This document shows positions 8,276-16,446 of a DNA stretch of 64,000 nucleotides, in pieces. The notes beneath the pieces are model-generated. The model was not told the DNA's origin. It was given only the letters and a program-made list of their open reading frames with translations, and did not search any database. Source of the DNA: an uncultured Sphingomonas sp. (GTDB lineage Bacteria; Pseudomonadota; Alphaproteobacteria; Sphingomonadales; Sphingomonadaceae); the NCBI RefSeq assembly GCF_946478955.1, contig NZ_CAMLDL010000002.1, positions 124,001 to 188,000 on the forward strand, in the 5' to 3' direction. Position 1 is the stretch's first letter. Each line of letters opens with the position of its first letter. Made by a program: the position numbers and the translations under genes.

Positions 8276-10120
8276 ATGACAAACAAGTTTCTTCTGACCG
8301 TATCTGCATGCGCGATGGCGCTTTCCGCTTGCGCGGCAACACCGCCCGTTTCTTCTGTGGCCCCGGCTGAAACTGTTGAACCGGTTGCGGCCGTTCCGAC
8401 CGAAAGCGCCCATGACCAATTGTTCCGGTTGTTCAAGGAAAGTGACGAGGCGCAGTTGAAGCGCAATCCGTTGTTTGCCATTTTCCGTGGCGACATGCGG
8501 TACGCCGGGCAGTTCGGCGATTATATCAGCGACGAATATTATGCTGGGGAAAAGGCCGCGGCTGAACATGATCTGGCGCAGCTCGCGGCCATTGATCGCA
8601 CCGCGCTCAATGAAACAGATCAGCTGGCCTATGATGTTTTCAAATTTTCCACGCAGGACACGCTGGACGGTTTTCAACCGCAATATCTGAACGTCAGCAA
8701 AGTCATTCCGATCAACCATTTCAGCGGTTTTCAGACCTTCTACCCGACCATTTCCAGCGGTCAGGGCGGCGTTCCGTTCGAGACCGTCGCGGATTATGAC
8801 AACGCCTTGAAGCGTCACGCCGGTTACGTCCGCTACCTTGATGCCGCCATCGCACGGATGAAACAGGGCGAGGCGGAAGGCATTGTCGAAAGCAAGATGA
8901 CGATCCGCAATGTCATTGAGCAGCTCGATGCACAGCTGAAACAGCCCGTGGCGGACAGCACTTTCTACGGCCCGATCAAGCAGCTTCCAGCGAGTTTCAG
9001 CGACGCCGACAAGGCTCGCCTTACGGCCGCTTACCGCGCTGCGATCACCGATGAACTTTACCCGGCGATGACCCGGCTACGGAATTTCCTGGCCAATGAA
9101 TATCTTGCGAACGCCCGCGACGGCTATGGCATGATGTACATGAAGGGCGGCGACGCGCTTTATCGTGAGAAGATCCGTTCGACCACGACGCTCGACCTGA
9201 CGCCGGAGGAAATTCACCAGACCGGCCTGTCCGAGGTGGCCCGTATCACCGCAGAGATGGAGAAAGTGAAGGCGGAAGTCGGCTTCAAGGGCGGCAACAA
9301 GCAGTTCTTTGACTATCTGCGTACCAGCCCGAAATTCCGGGCCAAGAGCCGCGCCGATCTGACCCAGCGCTTCTATGACTTCGGCAAGGAAGTTGATGCG
9401 AAGTTGCCCGATTACTTCTCGACCTTCCCCAAGGCGAAGCTGGAAATCCGCCCCTACGAACCTTTCCGCGAGAAGTTTGAGGCGGGCGGTAGCTACCAAC
9501 AGGGCACGCCCGACGGATCGCGCCCCGGCATATTCTATTTTAACGCCTATGATCTGCCGTCGCGCAGTACATGGGGCGTCGGCACACTCTATCTGCACGA
9601 AGGCGCGCCGGGGCATCATTTCCAGATCAGCCTCGCGCAGGAAAATGCGGCATTGCCGTCGTTCATGCGGTTCGGCGGGAACACCGCCTATGTAGAAGGC
9701 TGGGCGCTTTATGCCGAAACCCTGGGCTACCCAATGGGCTTCTACAAAGATCCCTATCAGCGGTTCGGCACCCTGAACGATGAAATGCTGCGGGCGATGC
9801 GGCTTGTCGTCGATACGGGCATTCATTCAAAGGGTTGGACGCGCCAGCAGGCCATTGATTACATGTTGGCCAACAGCGGCATGGGTAAGACCGACGCGAC
9901 GGCGGAAGTGGAACGCTATATCGCCATGCCTGCCCAGGCGGTTGCCTATAAGACCGGCGCCATGACCATTCAGCGGCTGCGTTCAAAGGCAGAAGCCGAG
10001 TTGGGACCGAAGTTCGACATCAAGGAATTTCACGCCCAGGTGCTGATGACCGGCGCCCTTCCGCTCAAGATTCTCGAGGAAAAAATCGATCGCTGGATCG
10101 AGGCAAAGAAGGTCCAATAG
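8276..10120 (+). CDS. DUF885 family lipoprotein, putative metallohydrolase
   Basis: This 614-residue protein has a lipoprotein signal with lipobox LSAC (Cys19). The DUF885 domain shows the zinc-site pattern HEGAPGHH near 441-448 and EGWALYAE near 475-482, similar in logic to gluzincin metallopeptidases. The biological substrate is not known; dipeptidase or carboxypeptidase activity is often presumed. The reading frame is open up to 8171, but the signal peptide places the start at the ATG at 8276, just after the terminator of the previous gene. Length and motifs are intact. It is monocistronic and faces a minus-strand gene. Confidence 0.88.
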   Translation: MTNKFLLTVSACAMALSACAATPPVSSVAPAETVEPVAAVPTESAHDQLFRLFKESDEAQLKRNPLFAIFRGDMRYAGQFGDYISDEYYAGEKAAAEHDLAQLAAIDRTALNETDQLAYDVFKFSTQDTLDGFQPQYLNVSKVIPINHFSGFQTFYPTISSGQGGVPFETVADYDNALKRHAGYVRYLDAAIARMKQGEAEGIVESKMTIRNVIEQLDAQLKQPVADSTFYGPIKQLPASFSDADKARLTAAYRAAITDELYPAMTRLRNFLANEYLANARDGYGMMYMKGGDALYREKIRSTTTLDLTPEEIHQTGLSEVARITAEMEKVKAEVGFKGGNKQFFDYLRTSPKFRAKSRADLTQRFYDFGKEVDAKLPDYFSTFPKAKLEIRPYEPFREKFEAGGSYQQGTPDGSRPGIFYFNAYDLPSRSTWGVGTLYLHEGAPGHHFQISLAQENAALPSFMRFGGNTAYVEGWALYAETLGYPMGFYKDPYQRFGTLNDEMLRAMRLVVDTGIHSKGWTRQQAIDYMLANSGMGKTDATAEVERYIAMPAQAVAYKTGAMTIQRLRSKAEAELGPKFDIKEFHAQVLMTGALPLKILEEKIDRWIEAKKVQ

Positions 10121-10138
10121 GTATTTGCCACAGCGGAA

Positions 10139-10171
10139 GCCTGACGCGGCCGGCGCGCCGCCGCATCAGGC
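10139..10171. terminator. GC-rich hairpin between convergent genes
   Basis: Imperfect inverted repeat GCCTGACGCGGC (10139-10150) and its near complement (10157-10171) lie just downstream of the DUF885 gene and before the 3' end of the minus-strand membrane protein gene. There is no clear T-run, so it may act as a bidirectional transcript end or only as a stabilising hairpin. Confidence 0.35.
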
Positions 10172-10225
10172 TCCGACGGCGCCGCCAACCTGCGCGAGCC
10201 GCTAACGTCTGGATGGTGTATGCCG

Positions 10226-10675
10226 TCAGCGATCAGCGGCCAGCCATCGTCCGCGAAGATCGATGCGCTGTGCAATCAGGCCGAGGGTAACGGCCGCGAT
10301 CCCTCCGGCCACGATCGCCAGCCCGTCTCCATTCAAAATGGTCCAACTAACAGCCCCAAGACCCATCATCCAGGCGAGCGCCCCCGCACACCAGAGCGCG
10401 CCCGGACCAGTGCGGGCGGGATATTCATCGCGCCCCGGCGCGAACCAGGCGAGCATCACGATCATGACGAGCAACCATGCGCCGGCATGATCGTGGGGGC
10501 GGAACAATATTCCGGTGGCAAAGGCGGCCGCGTCGGTCGCGGTTGGCAAAACCGGCCATAATCCGATCGCCCAATAGGCCACCGATCCCGCCATCACCGC
10601 CAGCGTCAACACCGCCATCGGCCAACCTTTCATTGTCCGTGACCAAGTGCGGCGATAGGCGGGTGGGCGGTTCAT
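10226..10675 (-). CDS. Hypothetical integral membrane protein
   Basis: This 149-residue protein has about four hydrophobic segments (PMAVLTLAVMAGSVAYWAIG, AWLLVMIVMLAWF, ALWCAGALAWMMGLGAV and GLAIVAGGIAAVTLGLIAQ) and a basic N-terminus. I do not recognise a family. The start is set at ATG 10675, where the predicted protein begins MNRPPAYRR; the upstream extension looks non-coding. It is divergent from the DoxX-like gene, with 181 bp between them that hold both promoters. Function unknown. Confidence 0.6.
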   Translation of the reverse strand: MNRPPAYRRTWSRTMKGWPMAVLTLAVMAGSVAYWAIGLWPVLPTATDAAAFATGILFRPHDHAGAWLLVMIVMLAWFAPGRDEYPARTGPGALWCAGALAWMMGLGAVSWTILNGDGLAIVAGGIAAVTLGLIAQRIDLRGRWLAADR

Positions 10676-10856
10676 GGCGATCAAGATAGGTCGCGCGGCA
10701 TTGGTTCGCAAAGAAATGTTGCGGGCTCGTCTGAGCATTGCTTGTCGTCAGGTGATCAGCAATCCCCGACTAACCCAACCGCTTGCATCAGACCTGCGTA
10801 GCATGTCTAAAATGAAGGGCGCGTTCGTGAGAGCGCGTCTTACGCAGGGGGTGTGC

Positions 10857-11249
10857 ATGATCGATTTTGGTCTGTTGATAGCGCGGCTGTTGCTGGGTGT
10901 CCCATTCATCATTTGGGGTATCATGAAATTGCGCGGCGGCGATGCCAAACTGGTTCCCGTGCTGGTTAGATTCCATCTGCCGGACGCCAAATTTCTGGCG
11001 ATGATGATCGGTGTTTGCGAGCTGACCGGCGGCGCGATGGTGGCGATCGGCTACCCGGTGCGATTGGCGGCAATCCTGCTCGGGCTGTGGTGCATCGTTA
11101 CCGGCGTGTCGAGCCTGAATGATGCCACCAATGCCCGGCTCAGCCATGCGACAATGGCCGGCGGATTCTTTGCGCTCGCCTGCGCAGGGGCGGGGTCGTT
11201 GGCATTGTTCGGCGGCCATCCGGAAGGCGTTTTTGCCCTTTTGGGCTAG
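10857..11249 (+). CDS. DoxX family membrane protein
   Basis: This 130-residue, four-helix membrane protein of the DoxX type begins MIDFGLLIARLLLGVPFIIW, with the conserved small-residue and KL pattern (GIMKLRGG) after the first helix and a Glu in CELTGGAMVAIGYP in the second. Members are associated with redox or membrane stress functions, but the exact activity is generally unknown. The ATG at 10857 follows a GCAGGGGG ribosome binding site; the longer frame from 10674 is not needed. Confidence 0.78.
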   Translation: MIDFGLLIARLLLGVPFIIWGIMKLRGGDAKLVPVLVRFHLPDAKFLAMMIGVCELTGGAMVAIGYPVRLAAILLGLWCIVTGVSSLNDATNARLSHATMAGGFFALACAGAGSLALFGGHPEGVFALLG

Positions 11250-11361
11250 GGAGGTAGGGACGCATCATGGACAACGAAGAACATTGCGGACCATGACCAC
11301 GCTACGGGCAAGATGGGCAGGTGGGATGGAGTGCCCTTTTAGGGGGGGCGCCGCCGCATAA

Positions 11362-11429
11362 AAATCCGGGCATTCGCCGCCGAAGTTGATCAATGTGCAT
11401 TTGATCCTTGTCGGCGACCGCCCGGATTT
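11362..11429 (-). terminator. Long stem-loop, likely terminator of the MFS gene
   Basis: Perfect 10-bp arms AAATCCGGGC (11362-11371) and GCCCGGATTT (11420-11429) enclose further pairable blocks (GCCGA/TCGGC and TTGATCA/TTGATC). On the minus strand the outer arm runs into GGATTTTTAT, giving a T-run, so it could end the aldo/keto reductase-MFS transcript whose last stop is at 11452. The plus strand has only a short T stretch after the arm. The length and internal pairing are unusual for a simple terminator. The rest of 11250-11451 contains no gene that I can support. Confidence 0.5.
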
Positions 11430-11451
11430 CTTAATCACATCAGTTGGATGT

Positions 11452-12687
11452 TCAGCACCCTAACAGCTGCTCCCCCGATGGCTGGACGGCGTGCGCTGTG
11501 CGCTCACGCTGGCCGATGAAGACAAGGGAGAGGCCGACCGCGGCGAGCAGGCCGCCCGTGATGATTACTGCGGCATAGCCGAACCCCATCGCGATGACCG
11601 CCGCACCAAGCGCGGCGCCAACCGCGTTGCCGAGGTTGAAGGCGCCGATATTCACCGACGACGCAAGCCCTGGCGCTTCGGCCGCCGCTTCCATCACCCG
11701 CATCTGAACCGGTGGGACGATGGCGAAGGCTGCGGCGCCCCACAGGAGCAGGCCGACGGCGGCGCCGACATGGCTGGTGAGCACCAGCGGAAGGCCGAGC
11801 ATGATGATTGTAAGGGCGGCCAGGAAGATTTTGCTCGACCCGTCAATCGACCAGTCGGCTAGTCTTCCACCCGCCCAGTTGCCGATGGTAAATCCAACCC
11901 CGATCAGCGCCAATGCAAGCGTCACGAACCCGCCCGATGCGCCCGTGATCGTCTCCAGCGTCGGGGTAACATAGGTATAGAGCGCGAACATGGCTCCGGA
12001 ACCCATGACTGTCGTGGCCATGGCAAGCAGCACGGGCGGGCGAGTGATGACGCGAAGCTCGCGCCGTACGTTTGGCATCGTACCGCGATCACCCTTCGGA
12101 AGGGCGAACCACAACGCACTGATAGCAACCAGGCCAATCGCCGCAGTGCCGGCAAACGCCATGCGCCAGCCAATCTGCTGTCCGACCCACGTCGCCGCCG
12201 GAACACCGCCGATGTTGGCAATGGTCAGGCCCATGAACATAGCCGCGACGGCGCTCGCCTGCTTGTCCTTGGGGACCACACTCGCCGCGACCACAGCACC
12301 CAAACCGAAAAAGGCGCCATGGTTCAGGCTGGTGACAAGCCGGGCGATGAGAAGGGTATAATATCCGGGTGCCATGGCCGACATGAGATTGCCGACGGTG
12401 AAGATGGCCATCAGCAGCATCAGCGCCGTGCGCTTGCCAAATCGGCTGAAGGCGAGTGTCATGATCGGTGCGCCAATCATCACGCCGAGCGCATACGCAC
12501 TGACCAACAGGCCTGCCGTTGGGATTGATACATCAACGCCTGTCGCGATGACCGGAAGCAGGCCCATCGGTGAAAACTCAGTGGTGCCGATACCAAAGGC
12601 CCCAATGGCTAGCGCGAGCAGAGCCCAACGGGCGTGCGTCGACGATGAGGCCGCCGCAGGAGCGGCCGTTTCAACATTTCTGTTCAT
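11452..12687 (-). CDS. MFS transporter (AraJ/DHA1-type efflux permease)
   Basis: This 411-residue major facilitator protein has about 12 membrane segments. Features include the DHA1-like motif in the first loop (GAPIMTLAFSRFGKRTAL), the early LLALAIGAFGIGTTEFSPMG helix typical of sugar-efflux/AraJ-like transporters, and FFGLGAVVAASVVPKDKQASA in helix 4. The substrate is unknown. It begins 12 bp after the aldo/keto reductase gene on the same strand and probably forms a two-gene operon with it, under the divergent LysR regulator. Confidence 0.88.
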   Translation of the reverse strand: MNRNVETAAPAAASSSTHARWALLALAIGAFGIGTTEFSPMGLLPVIATGVDVSIPTAGLLVSAYALGVMIGAPIMTLAFSRFGKRTALMLLMAIFTVGNLMSAMAPGYYTLLIARLVTSLNHGAFFGLGAVVAASVVPKDKQASAVAAMFMGLTIANIGGVPAATWVGQQIGWRMAFAGTAAIGLVAISALWFALPKGDRGTMPNVRRELRVITRPPVLLAMATTVMGSGAMFALYTYVTPTLETITGASGGFVTLALALIGVGFTIGNWAGGRLADWSIDGSSKIFLAALTIIMLGLPLVLTSHVGAAVGLLLWGAAAFAIVPPVQMRVMEAAAEAPGLASSVNIGAFNLGNAVGAALGAAVIAMGFGYAAVIITGGLLAAVGLSLVFIGQRERTAHAVQPSGEQLLGC

Positions 12688-12699
12688 CAGATGGGGTCC

Positions 12700-13524
12700 T
12701 TATACGTCCCAGGTCGGTGCGAGGCCGTCAGGGCTGACTATGCGGCCGTCTGGTCGGGCAAGGTCCGCAATCGCGGCCATGTCCTGCGCGTCGAGATTGA
12801 AATTAAAAATGTCGAAGTTTTCCTTCACTCGCGCAGGATTGGCGGTTTTCGACAACGCGATATGGCCCTGCTGAATCAACCAGCGTAACGCGACCTGCGC
12901 GGCGGTCTTGCCATATTTTGCGCCGATCGCCTGCAGAACCGGATCCTGCGGCACCGCTCCATTGGCCATGCCATAATAAGCGGTGAGCGCGATCCCGAGC
13001 TCGTCGGCCGCAGCAGTAAGCGCATTTTGCGGCAGATAGGGATGAATCTCCACCTGATTGGTGACGATCGGGAAGCGCGACTGGGCAACCGATTCGCGCA
13101 GTTGTGCGATATTCTGGTTACTGACACCGATGTGGCGGGTCTTGCCAGATGCGGCGACCGCGTCGAGCAGGTCGATCTGCGCCGCGACCGGCACCTTGTC
13201 GGTGGGCCAGTGGAGCAGCAGCAGGTCGACCTTATCGGTCCCCAGCTTATCGAGGCTTTCGTCAACCGACGCAGAAAACAGATGGGCACTGTAATTGTCG
13301 ACCCAGACTTTTGTCGTCAGAAACAGGTCATCGCGGCTCGCTCCGGCGGCGCGGATTGCTCGGCCCAGCGCGGCCTCATTCTTGTAAATTTGCGCCGTGT
13401 CGAAATGGCGAAAGCCCGCTTCCAGCGCCGCTGGAATAACCCGTTCCACCTCCTCGTCGGACATGCGGAACACGCCAAAGCCCAAGGCCGGAATGGTCGC
13501 GCCGTTGGTGGTGACATAGTTCAT
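12700..13524 (-). CDS. Aldo/keto reductase (2,5-diketogluconate reductase-like)
   Basis: This 274-residue NADPH-dependent oxidoreductase has the AKR (beta/alpha)8 signature: GFGVFRMSDEE, FRHFDTAQIYKNEAALGRAI (catalytic Asp and Tyr), TTKVW (Lys), LLLLHWPTDK (His), IGVSNQNIAQL and a C-terminal cofactor motif ALSKTANPARVKENF. Length is normal for the AKR5-like bacterial group. It is first in a two-gene operon with the MFS exporter and divergent from a LysR gene, suggesting a regulated response to a carbonyl compound or sugar derivative. The specific substrate is not shown by the sequence. Confidence 0.88.
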   Translation of the reverse strand: MNYVTTNGATIPALGFGVFRMSDEEVERVIPAALEAGFRHFDTAQIYKNEAALGRAIRAAGASRDDLFLTTKVWVDNYSAHLFSASVDESLDKLGTDKVDLLLLHWPTDKVPVAAQIDLLDAVAASGKTRHIGVSNQNIAQLRESVAQSRFPIVTNQVEIHPYLPQNALTAAADELGIALTAYYGMANGAVPQDPVLQAIGAKYGKTAAQVALRWLIQQGHIALSKTANPARVKENFDIFNFNLDAQDMAAIADLARPDGRIVSPDGLAPTWDV

Positions 13525-13603
13525 GAGGATGCCCTTTGATCGATATTCGTGTCAGGGCATGAAATAATATGCGCATGCAGACTTGATAATCCGTCCAATT
13601 TTC

Positions 13604-13619
13604 ACTTCATCTGTGAAGT
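13604..13619. promoter_or_regulatory. Candidate LysR operator between lysR and the reductase-transporter operon
   Basis: A perfect 6-bp inverted repeat ACTTCA-N4-TGAAGT lies in the 112-bp divergent intergenic region, 18 bp before the LysR start codon (13637) and 80 bp upstream of the aldo/keto reductase start. Position and symmetry fit autoregulated LysR-type binding sites, which are interrupted dyads near the regulator promoter. Confidence 0.5.
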
Positions 13620-13636
13620 CAAATCAAAGGCGGACG

Positions 13637-14545
13637 ATGATGGATAATCGCGCAGGAGAGATGCAGGTGTTCCTGCGTGTCGTCGAAACCGGCAGCTTTT
13701 CGGAGGCGGCGCGGCTGCTCCGCATGACGCCGTCGACCATTAGCAAGCTTGTTTCGCGGATTGAGACGCGGCTCGGCGTCCGACTGGTCGAACGATCGAC
13801 GCGGCGGCTGTCACTGACGACGGAGGGGCGGCTATATTATGAGCGGAGTCAGGCGCTGCTGCGCGACCTTGACGATATCGAGCGGGAATTGTCGCGCGGC
13901 GCGGAGGCGACGGGCGGCACGGTGCGGGTCAATGTTTCGGTCGCGCTGGGCGTTTTGGGGTTGGAACCGTTGCTGCGCGATTTTTGGCGGGCCTATCCCA
14001 ATATCGTCATCGACCTGTCGCTGTCGGATGAGATTGTCGACCTGTACCTCGACCGCACCGACGTCGCCTTCCGCATCGGGCCGTTGCCGGATTCGGGGAT
14101 TATTGCCCGCCGAATTGGCACCGCCTTTCGAAAGATTGTCGCGGCGCCCGACTATCTGGCGCGGCACGGGACGCCGCGCACCATCGATGACCTGGCGCAG
14201 CACAATTGCCTCGGCTTCAACTTTCGCCGCGCCGCCGCCGTTTGGCCGCTTCGCGAAGGGGGGCGGTTGGTTGAGCGGGAAGTCAGCGGGTCGTTGCTGG
14301 CGAACAACGGCGAGACGGTGCGGCACATGGCGCTGGCCGGTGTCGGCTTGGCGCGCATGGGGGATTATCATGTCCGCGCCGATCTCGCTGAGGGACGGTT
14401 GGTCGAAGTGCTGGCCGACGTCGTTGAACCCGACGAGGAACAGATCCATGCGGTGTTTCTGGGCGGCGCCCACATGCCACAACGCGTCCGCGCCTTCCTA
14501 GACTTCGTCTCCCCGCGCCTGCAGCAGTTTCTGGCGGACAGCTAG
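13637..14545 (+). CDS. LysR family transcriptional regulator
   Basis: This 302-residue regulator has an N-terminal winged helix-turn-helix (MQVFLRVVETGSFSEAARLL, then TPSTISKLVSRIETRLGVRLVERSTR) and a periplasmic-binding-like effector domain from about 90 on. It starts at ATG 13637 behind an AAAGGCGG site; the frame is open further upstream but that part would cover the operator. It is divergent from the aldo/keto reductase-MFS operon and probably controls it. The sequence resembles the CrgA/YafC-like group, whose members sit next to oxidoreductase or efflux genes. The effector is unknown. Confidence 0.88.
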   Translation: MMDNRAGEMQVFLRVVETGSFSEAARLLRMTPSTISKLVSRIETRLGVRLVERSTRRLSLTTEGRLYYERSQALLRDLDDIERELSRGAEATGGTVRVNVSVALGVLGLEPLLRDFWRAYPNIVIDLSLSDEIVDLYLDRTDVAFRIGPLPDSGIIARRIGTAFRKIVAAPDYLARHGTPRTIDDLAQHNCLGFNFRRAAAVWPLREGGRLVEREVSGSLLANNGETVRHMALAGVGLARMGDYHVRADLAEGRLVEVLADVVEPDEEQIHAVFLGGAHMPQRVRAFLDFVSPRLQQFLADS

Positions 14546-14899
14546 GGCGCGAGGCAAAAGTGGCGCGACCGTCCACCCGTGCAATGCAAAGCTGATCATG
14601 TTGCGGCGTGCGGCGCGCAGGACGGGGGTCCATCATCGCGCCCATTCGACTTTGGAATGGCAGGCGCCGTTGACGAGGGAGGAGCCGCTGCGGATAGTGC
14701 GGGGATGAAGTCGCGCAGCGCCCTTCTCCGGTTCTGGAACCATTCGGGGCAACTGCTGGCGGGTGCCTAGCCCCAGGCCGCGCGCGCAAGCCACAAGCGG
14801 TCTGGGGGTTACAAACAACGCTGAAGCCGCGCCGACCAACTTTGGTCCCGGGCCGCCGCACAGCGCCCTTTTCCAGACACATGCTTCAAGGCTTTTCCC
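14546..14899. other. 354-bp gap without a convincing gene; contains a stem-loop
   Basis: No reading frame here has coding character. An 11-bp stem (14771-14781 with 14797-14807, one G-T pair) with a 15-base loop lies about 225 bp after the LysR stop and 93 bp before the rnk start. It is not followed by a T-run. The segment from the stem-loop to 14899 is the probable leader/promoter of rnk. Nothing recognisable as a tRNA or known small RNA was seen. Confidence 0.4.
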
Positions 14900-15313
14900 A
14901 TGACAAACATAAAGACCGCGCCCGCGCGCAAGCCAGCCATCCACCTTTCCGAAACCGATTATGATGTGATCGCCAATCTCGCGCTGCAGATGGAGGCGCG
15001 GAACCCGGTCCTTAGCCGTCAGATCCTGGACGAGATCGACCGCGCCAAAATCTATGCGGCGGCGAAGCTGCCAAAGGATGTCGTCAGCATCGGATCCGAA
15101 GTGACCTTCGCCGACGACAGCAGCGGCAGCACCCGCACCGTGCGGCTGGTTATGCCGGGCGAGGCGGACATTGGGGCGGGTCAGGTGTCGATCATGACGC
15201 CCGTTGGCGCCGGCCTGATCGGCATGAGCATCGGCCGCGAAATTGAATGGCCCCGCGCCGAAGGAAAGGTGCACGCGCTAAAGATTTTGGATGTGAAGCA
15301 ATCGGTCGGGTGA
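14900..15313 (+). CDS. rnk: Nucleoside diphosphate kinase regulator (Rnk), GreA/GreB C-terminal fold
   Basis: This 137-residue protein matches Rnk in size and layout. A short helical N-terminal part (PAIHLSETDYDVIANLAL) is followed by a GreA/GreB-like C-terminal domain (VSIGSEVTFADDSSGSTRTVRLVMPGEAD, then ISIMTPVGAGLIGMSIG and GREIEW). Rnk proteins bind RNA polymerase near the secondary channel, and the name comes from effects on NDP kinase levels. The N-terminal coiled coil is shorter than in GreA, which rules out a transcript cleavage factor. It stands alone, with a possible gene remnant just downstream. Confidence 0.88.
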   Translation: MTNIKTAPARKPAIHLSETDYDVIANLALQMEARNPVLSRQILDEIDRAKIYAAAKLPKDVVSIGSEVTFADDSSGSTRTVRLVMPGEADIGAGQVSIMTPVGAGLIGMSIGREIEWPRAEGKVHALKILDVKQSVG

Positions 15314-15324
15314 GGGGCGGGACG

Positions 15325-15431
15325 CGGCGTTACCGGCGGAGCTCACCGCCCTGTTCGAAGCGCAGAACCCGGGCGGCGAGGAGACGGAGATTGTGGCAAC
15401 GTTTCTGAAGGTGACGGTGCGGAAGGAGTAG
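15325..15431 (+). pseudogene. Possible 3' remnant of a coding sequence
   Basis: A frame ending at the TAG at 15429-15431 reads DAALPAELTALFEAQNPGGE and continues EETEIVATFLKVTVRKE. It has protein-like composition and sphingomonad codon use, but no start codon after its last upstream stop inside rnk apart from a very late GTG. It may be the truncated end of a lost gene. The family is not recognised. Confidence 0.3.
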
Positions 15432-15473
15432 GGGTAATTGCCCTACTTCTGGCTGCCTCGCTTACAGGAGGCT

Positions 15474-16415
15474 TCATGCGGAATCCCGCGTTGTTGTTTC
15501 GCTGAGTGGTGCCGGTGTCTGCTGGGCAGAGCCCCGGGGGCCTCTGGGCCATACCAGCAGGAGCAACGTTGCCGCCGCCAGCATGCAGATGGTCAGCACA
15601 CCGCTCTCTGGTCCGGCGTGGCCGCCTGTCAGCATGGCAGGACCGGTGGGCGTCAGTTGCACCAGCAAGGCCGGCAACTGCAGATCGAGCCCGGTGATCG
15701 GCACGGCGAAACCCACGCCGGTGAACCAGTTCCAGCCCGCATGCCAGCCCATCACGCCCCAGATGCTGCCCGCCCGCCAGGCCCATGCACACATAAACAG
15801 TCCGAAGGTGAACGCCATGATGATCTCGCGAACCGGTTGGTGGGGCGAGAAGTGAAGAAAGGTGAAGGCGGCGGAACTGGCGATGAACCCCGCCACCAGG
15901 TTCCAACGGCGCGTCGCCGCCGAGAGCAGCCAGCCGCGGAAGATAAACTCCTCCACGCCCGACTGGAAGGCGAAGCAGACAAGCAGGATGGCGATCAAGA
16001 ATAAGGATGTCGGCGAAGCGAAGGCGGGAAGGATCGCCCCGCTGACATAGCCCCCGGCGATCCAGATCAACATGACCGCCAGGGCGACCATGCCGACACC
16101 GATTGCCATTCCGGTCAGATACTTGTGCAGGCGCCGCGTGCCGGTCAGGCCCATGGTCGCGAGGCTGCGGCGTTCGACAAAGCGCGACCAGGCCCAGACC
16201 GCCGCGCCCATCCCCGCAAAGGGCACCACCAGTGCCGGGAAGAATTCAACCGTGGACTGCGGCCTTCCGGTGGCATCAACCAGTCCCATCCATTGAAGGG
16301 AATAATCGAGCGGGACGCTGGAGAGGGCGACCAGCAAGATGCAGATCAACGGCGCAATCCAAGCGGGGGGCAGCCAGCCGCGATGCGGTTCGGGCGAGAA
16401 GATGGTTTGGGTCAT
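15474..16415 (-). CDS. CPBP family intramembrane metalloprotease
   Basis: This 313-residue polytopic membrane protein has the CPBP (Abi, type II CAAX protease-like) motifs: EE with a distal R in GVEEFIFRGWLL (Glu155, Glu156, Arg160), FTFLHFSPHQP (His188) and a later helix with MGWHAGWNWFTG. In the family the Glu and His residues coordinate zinc in the membrane; functions range from prenyl-protein processing to bacteriocin self-immunity. It follows the AraC-type gene by 31 bp on the same strand and may be co-transcribed with it. The substrate is unknown. Confidence 0.85.
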   Translation of the reverse strand: MTQTIFSPEPHRGWLPPAWIAPLICILLVALSSVPLDYSLQWMGLVDATGRPQSTVEFFPALVVPFAGMGAAVWAWSRFVERRSLATMGLTGTRRLHKYLTGMAIGVGMVALAVMLIWIAGGYVSGAILPAFASPTSLFLIAILLVCFAFQSGVEEFIFRGWLLSAATRRWNLVAGFIASSAAFTFLHFSPHQPVREIIMAFTFGLFMCAWAWRAGSIWGVMGWHAGWNWFTGVGFAVPITGLDLQLPALLVQLTPTGPAMLTGGHAGPESGVLTICMLAAATLLLLVWPRGPRGSAQQTPAPLSETTTRDSA

Positions 16416-16446
16416 TCAGGCCCGTTAGCCCGGGGGCGCCTCCAGG

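Noticed and set aside
7299..8342. 347-codon minus-strand frame over the RcnB-like gene
   Set aside because: It mirrors the repetitive Arg/Gln codons of the plus-strand gene and is almost pure low-complexity; it crosses the strong terminator.
14283..15274. Minus-strand frames across the gap before rnk
   Set aside because: They overlap LysR and rnk antisense, lack ribosome binding sites and show no protein-like pattern.
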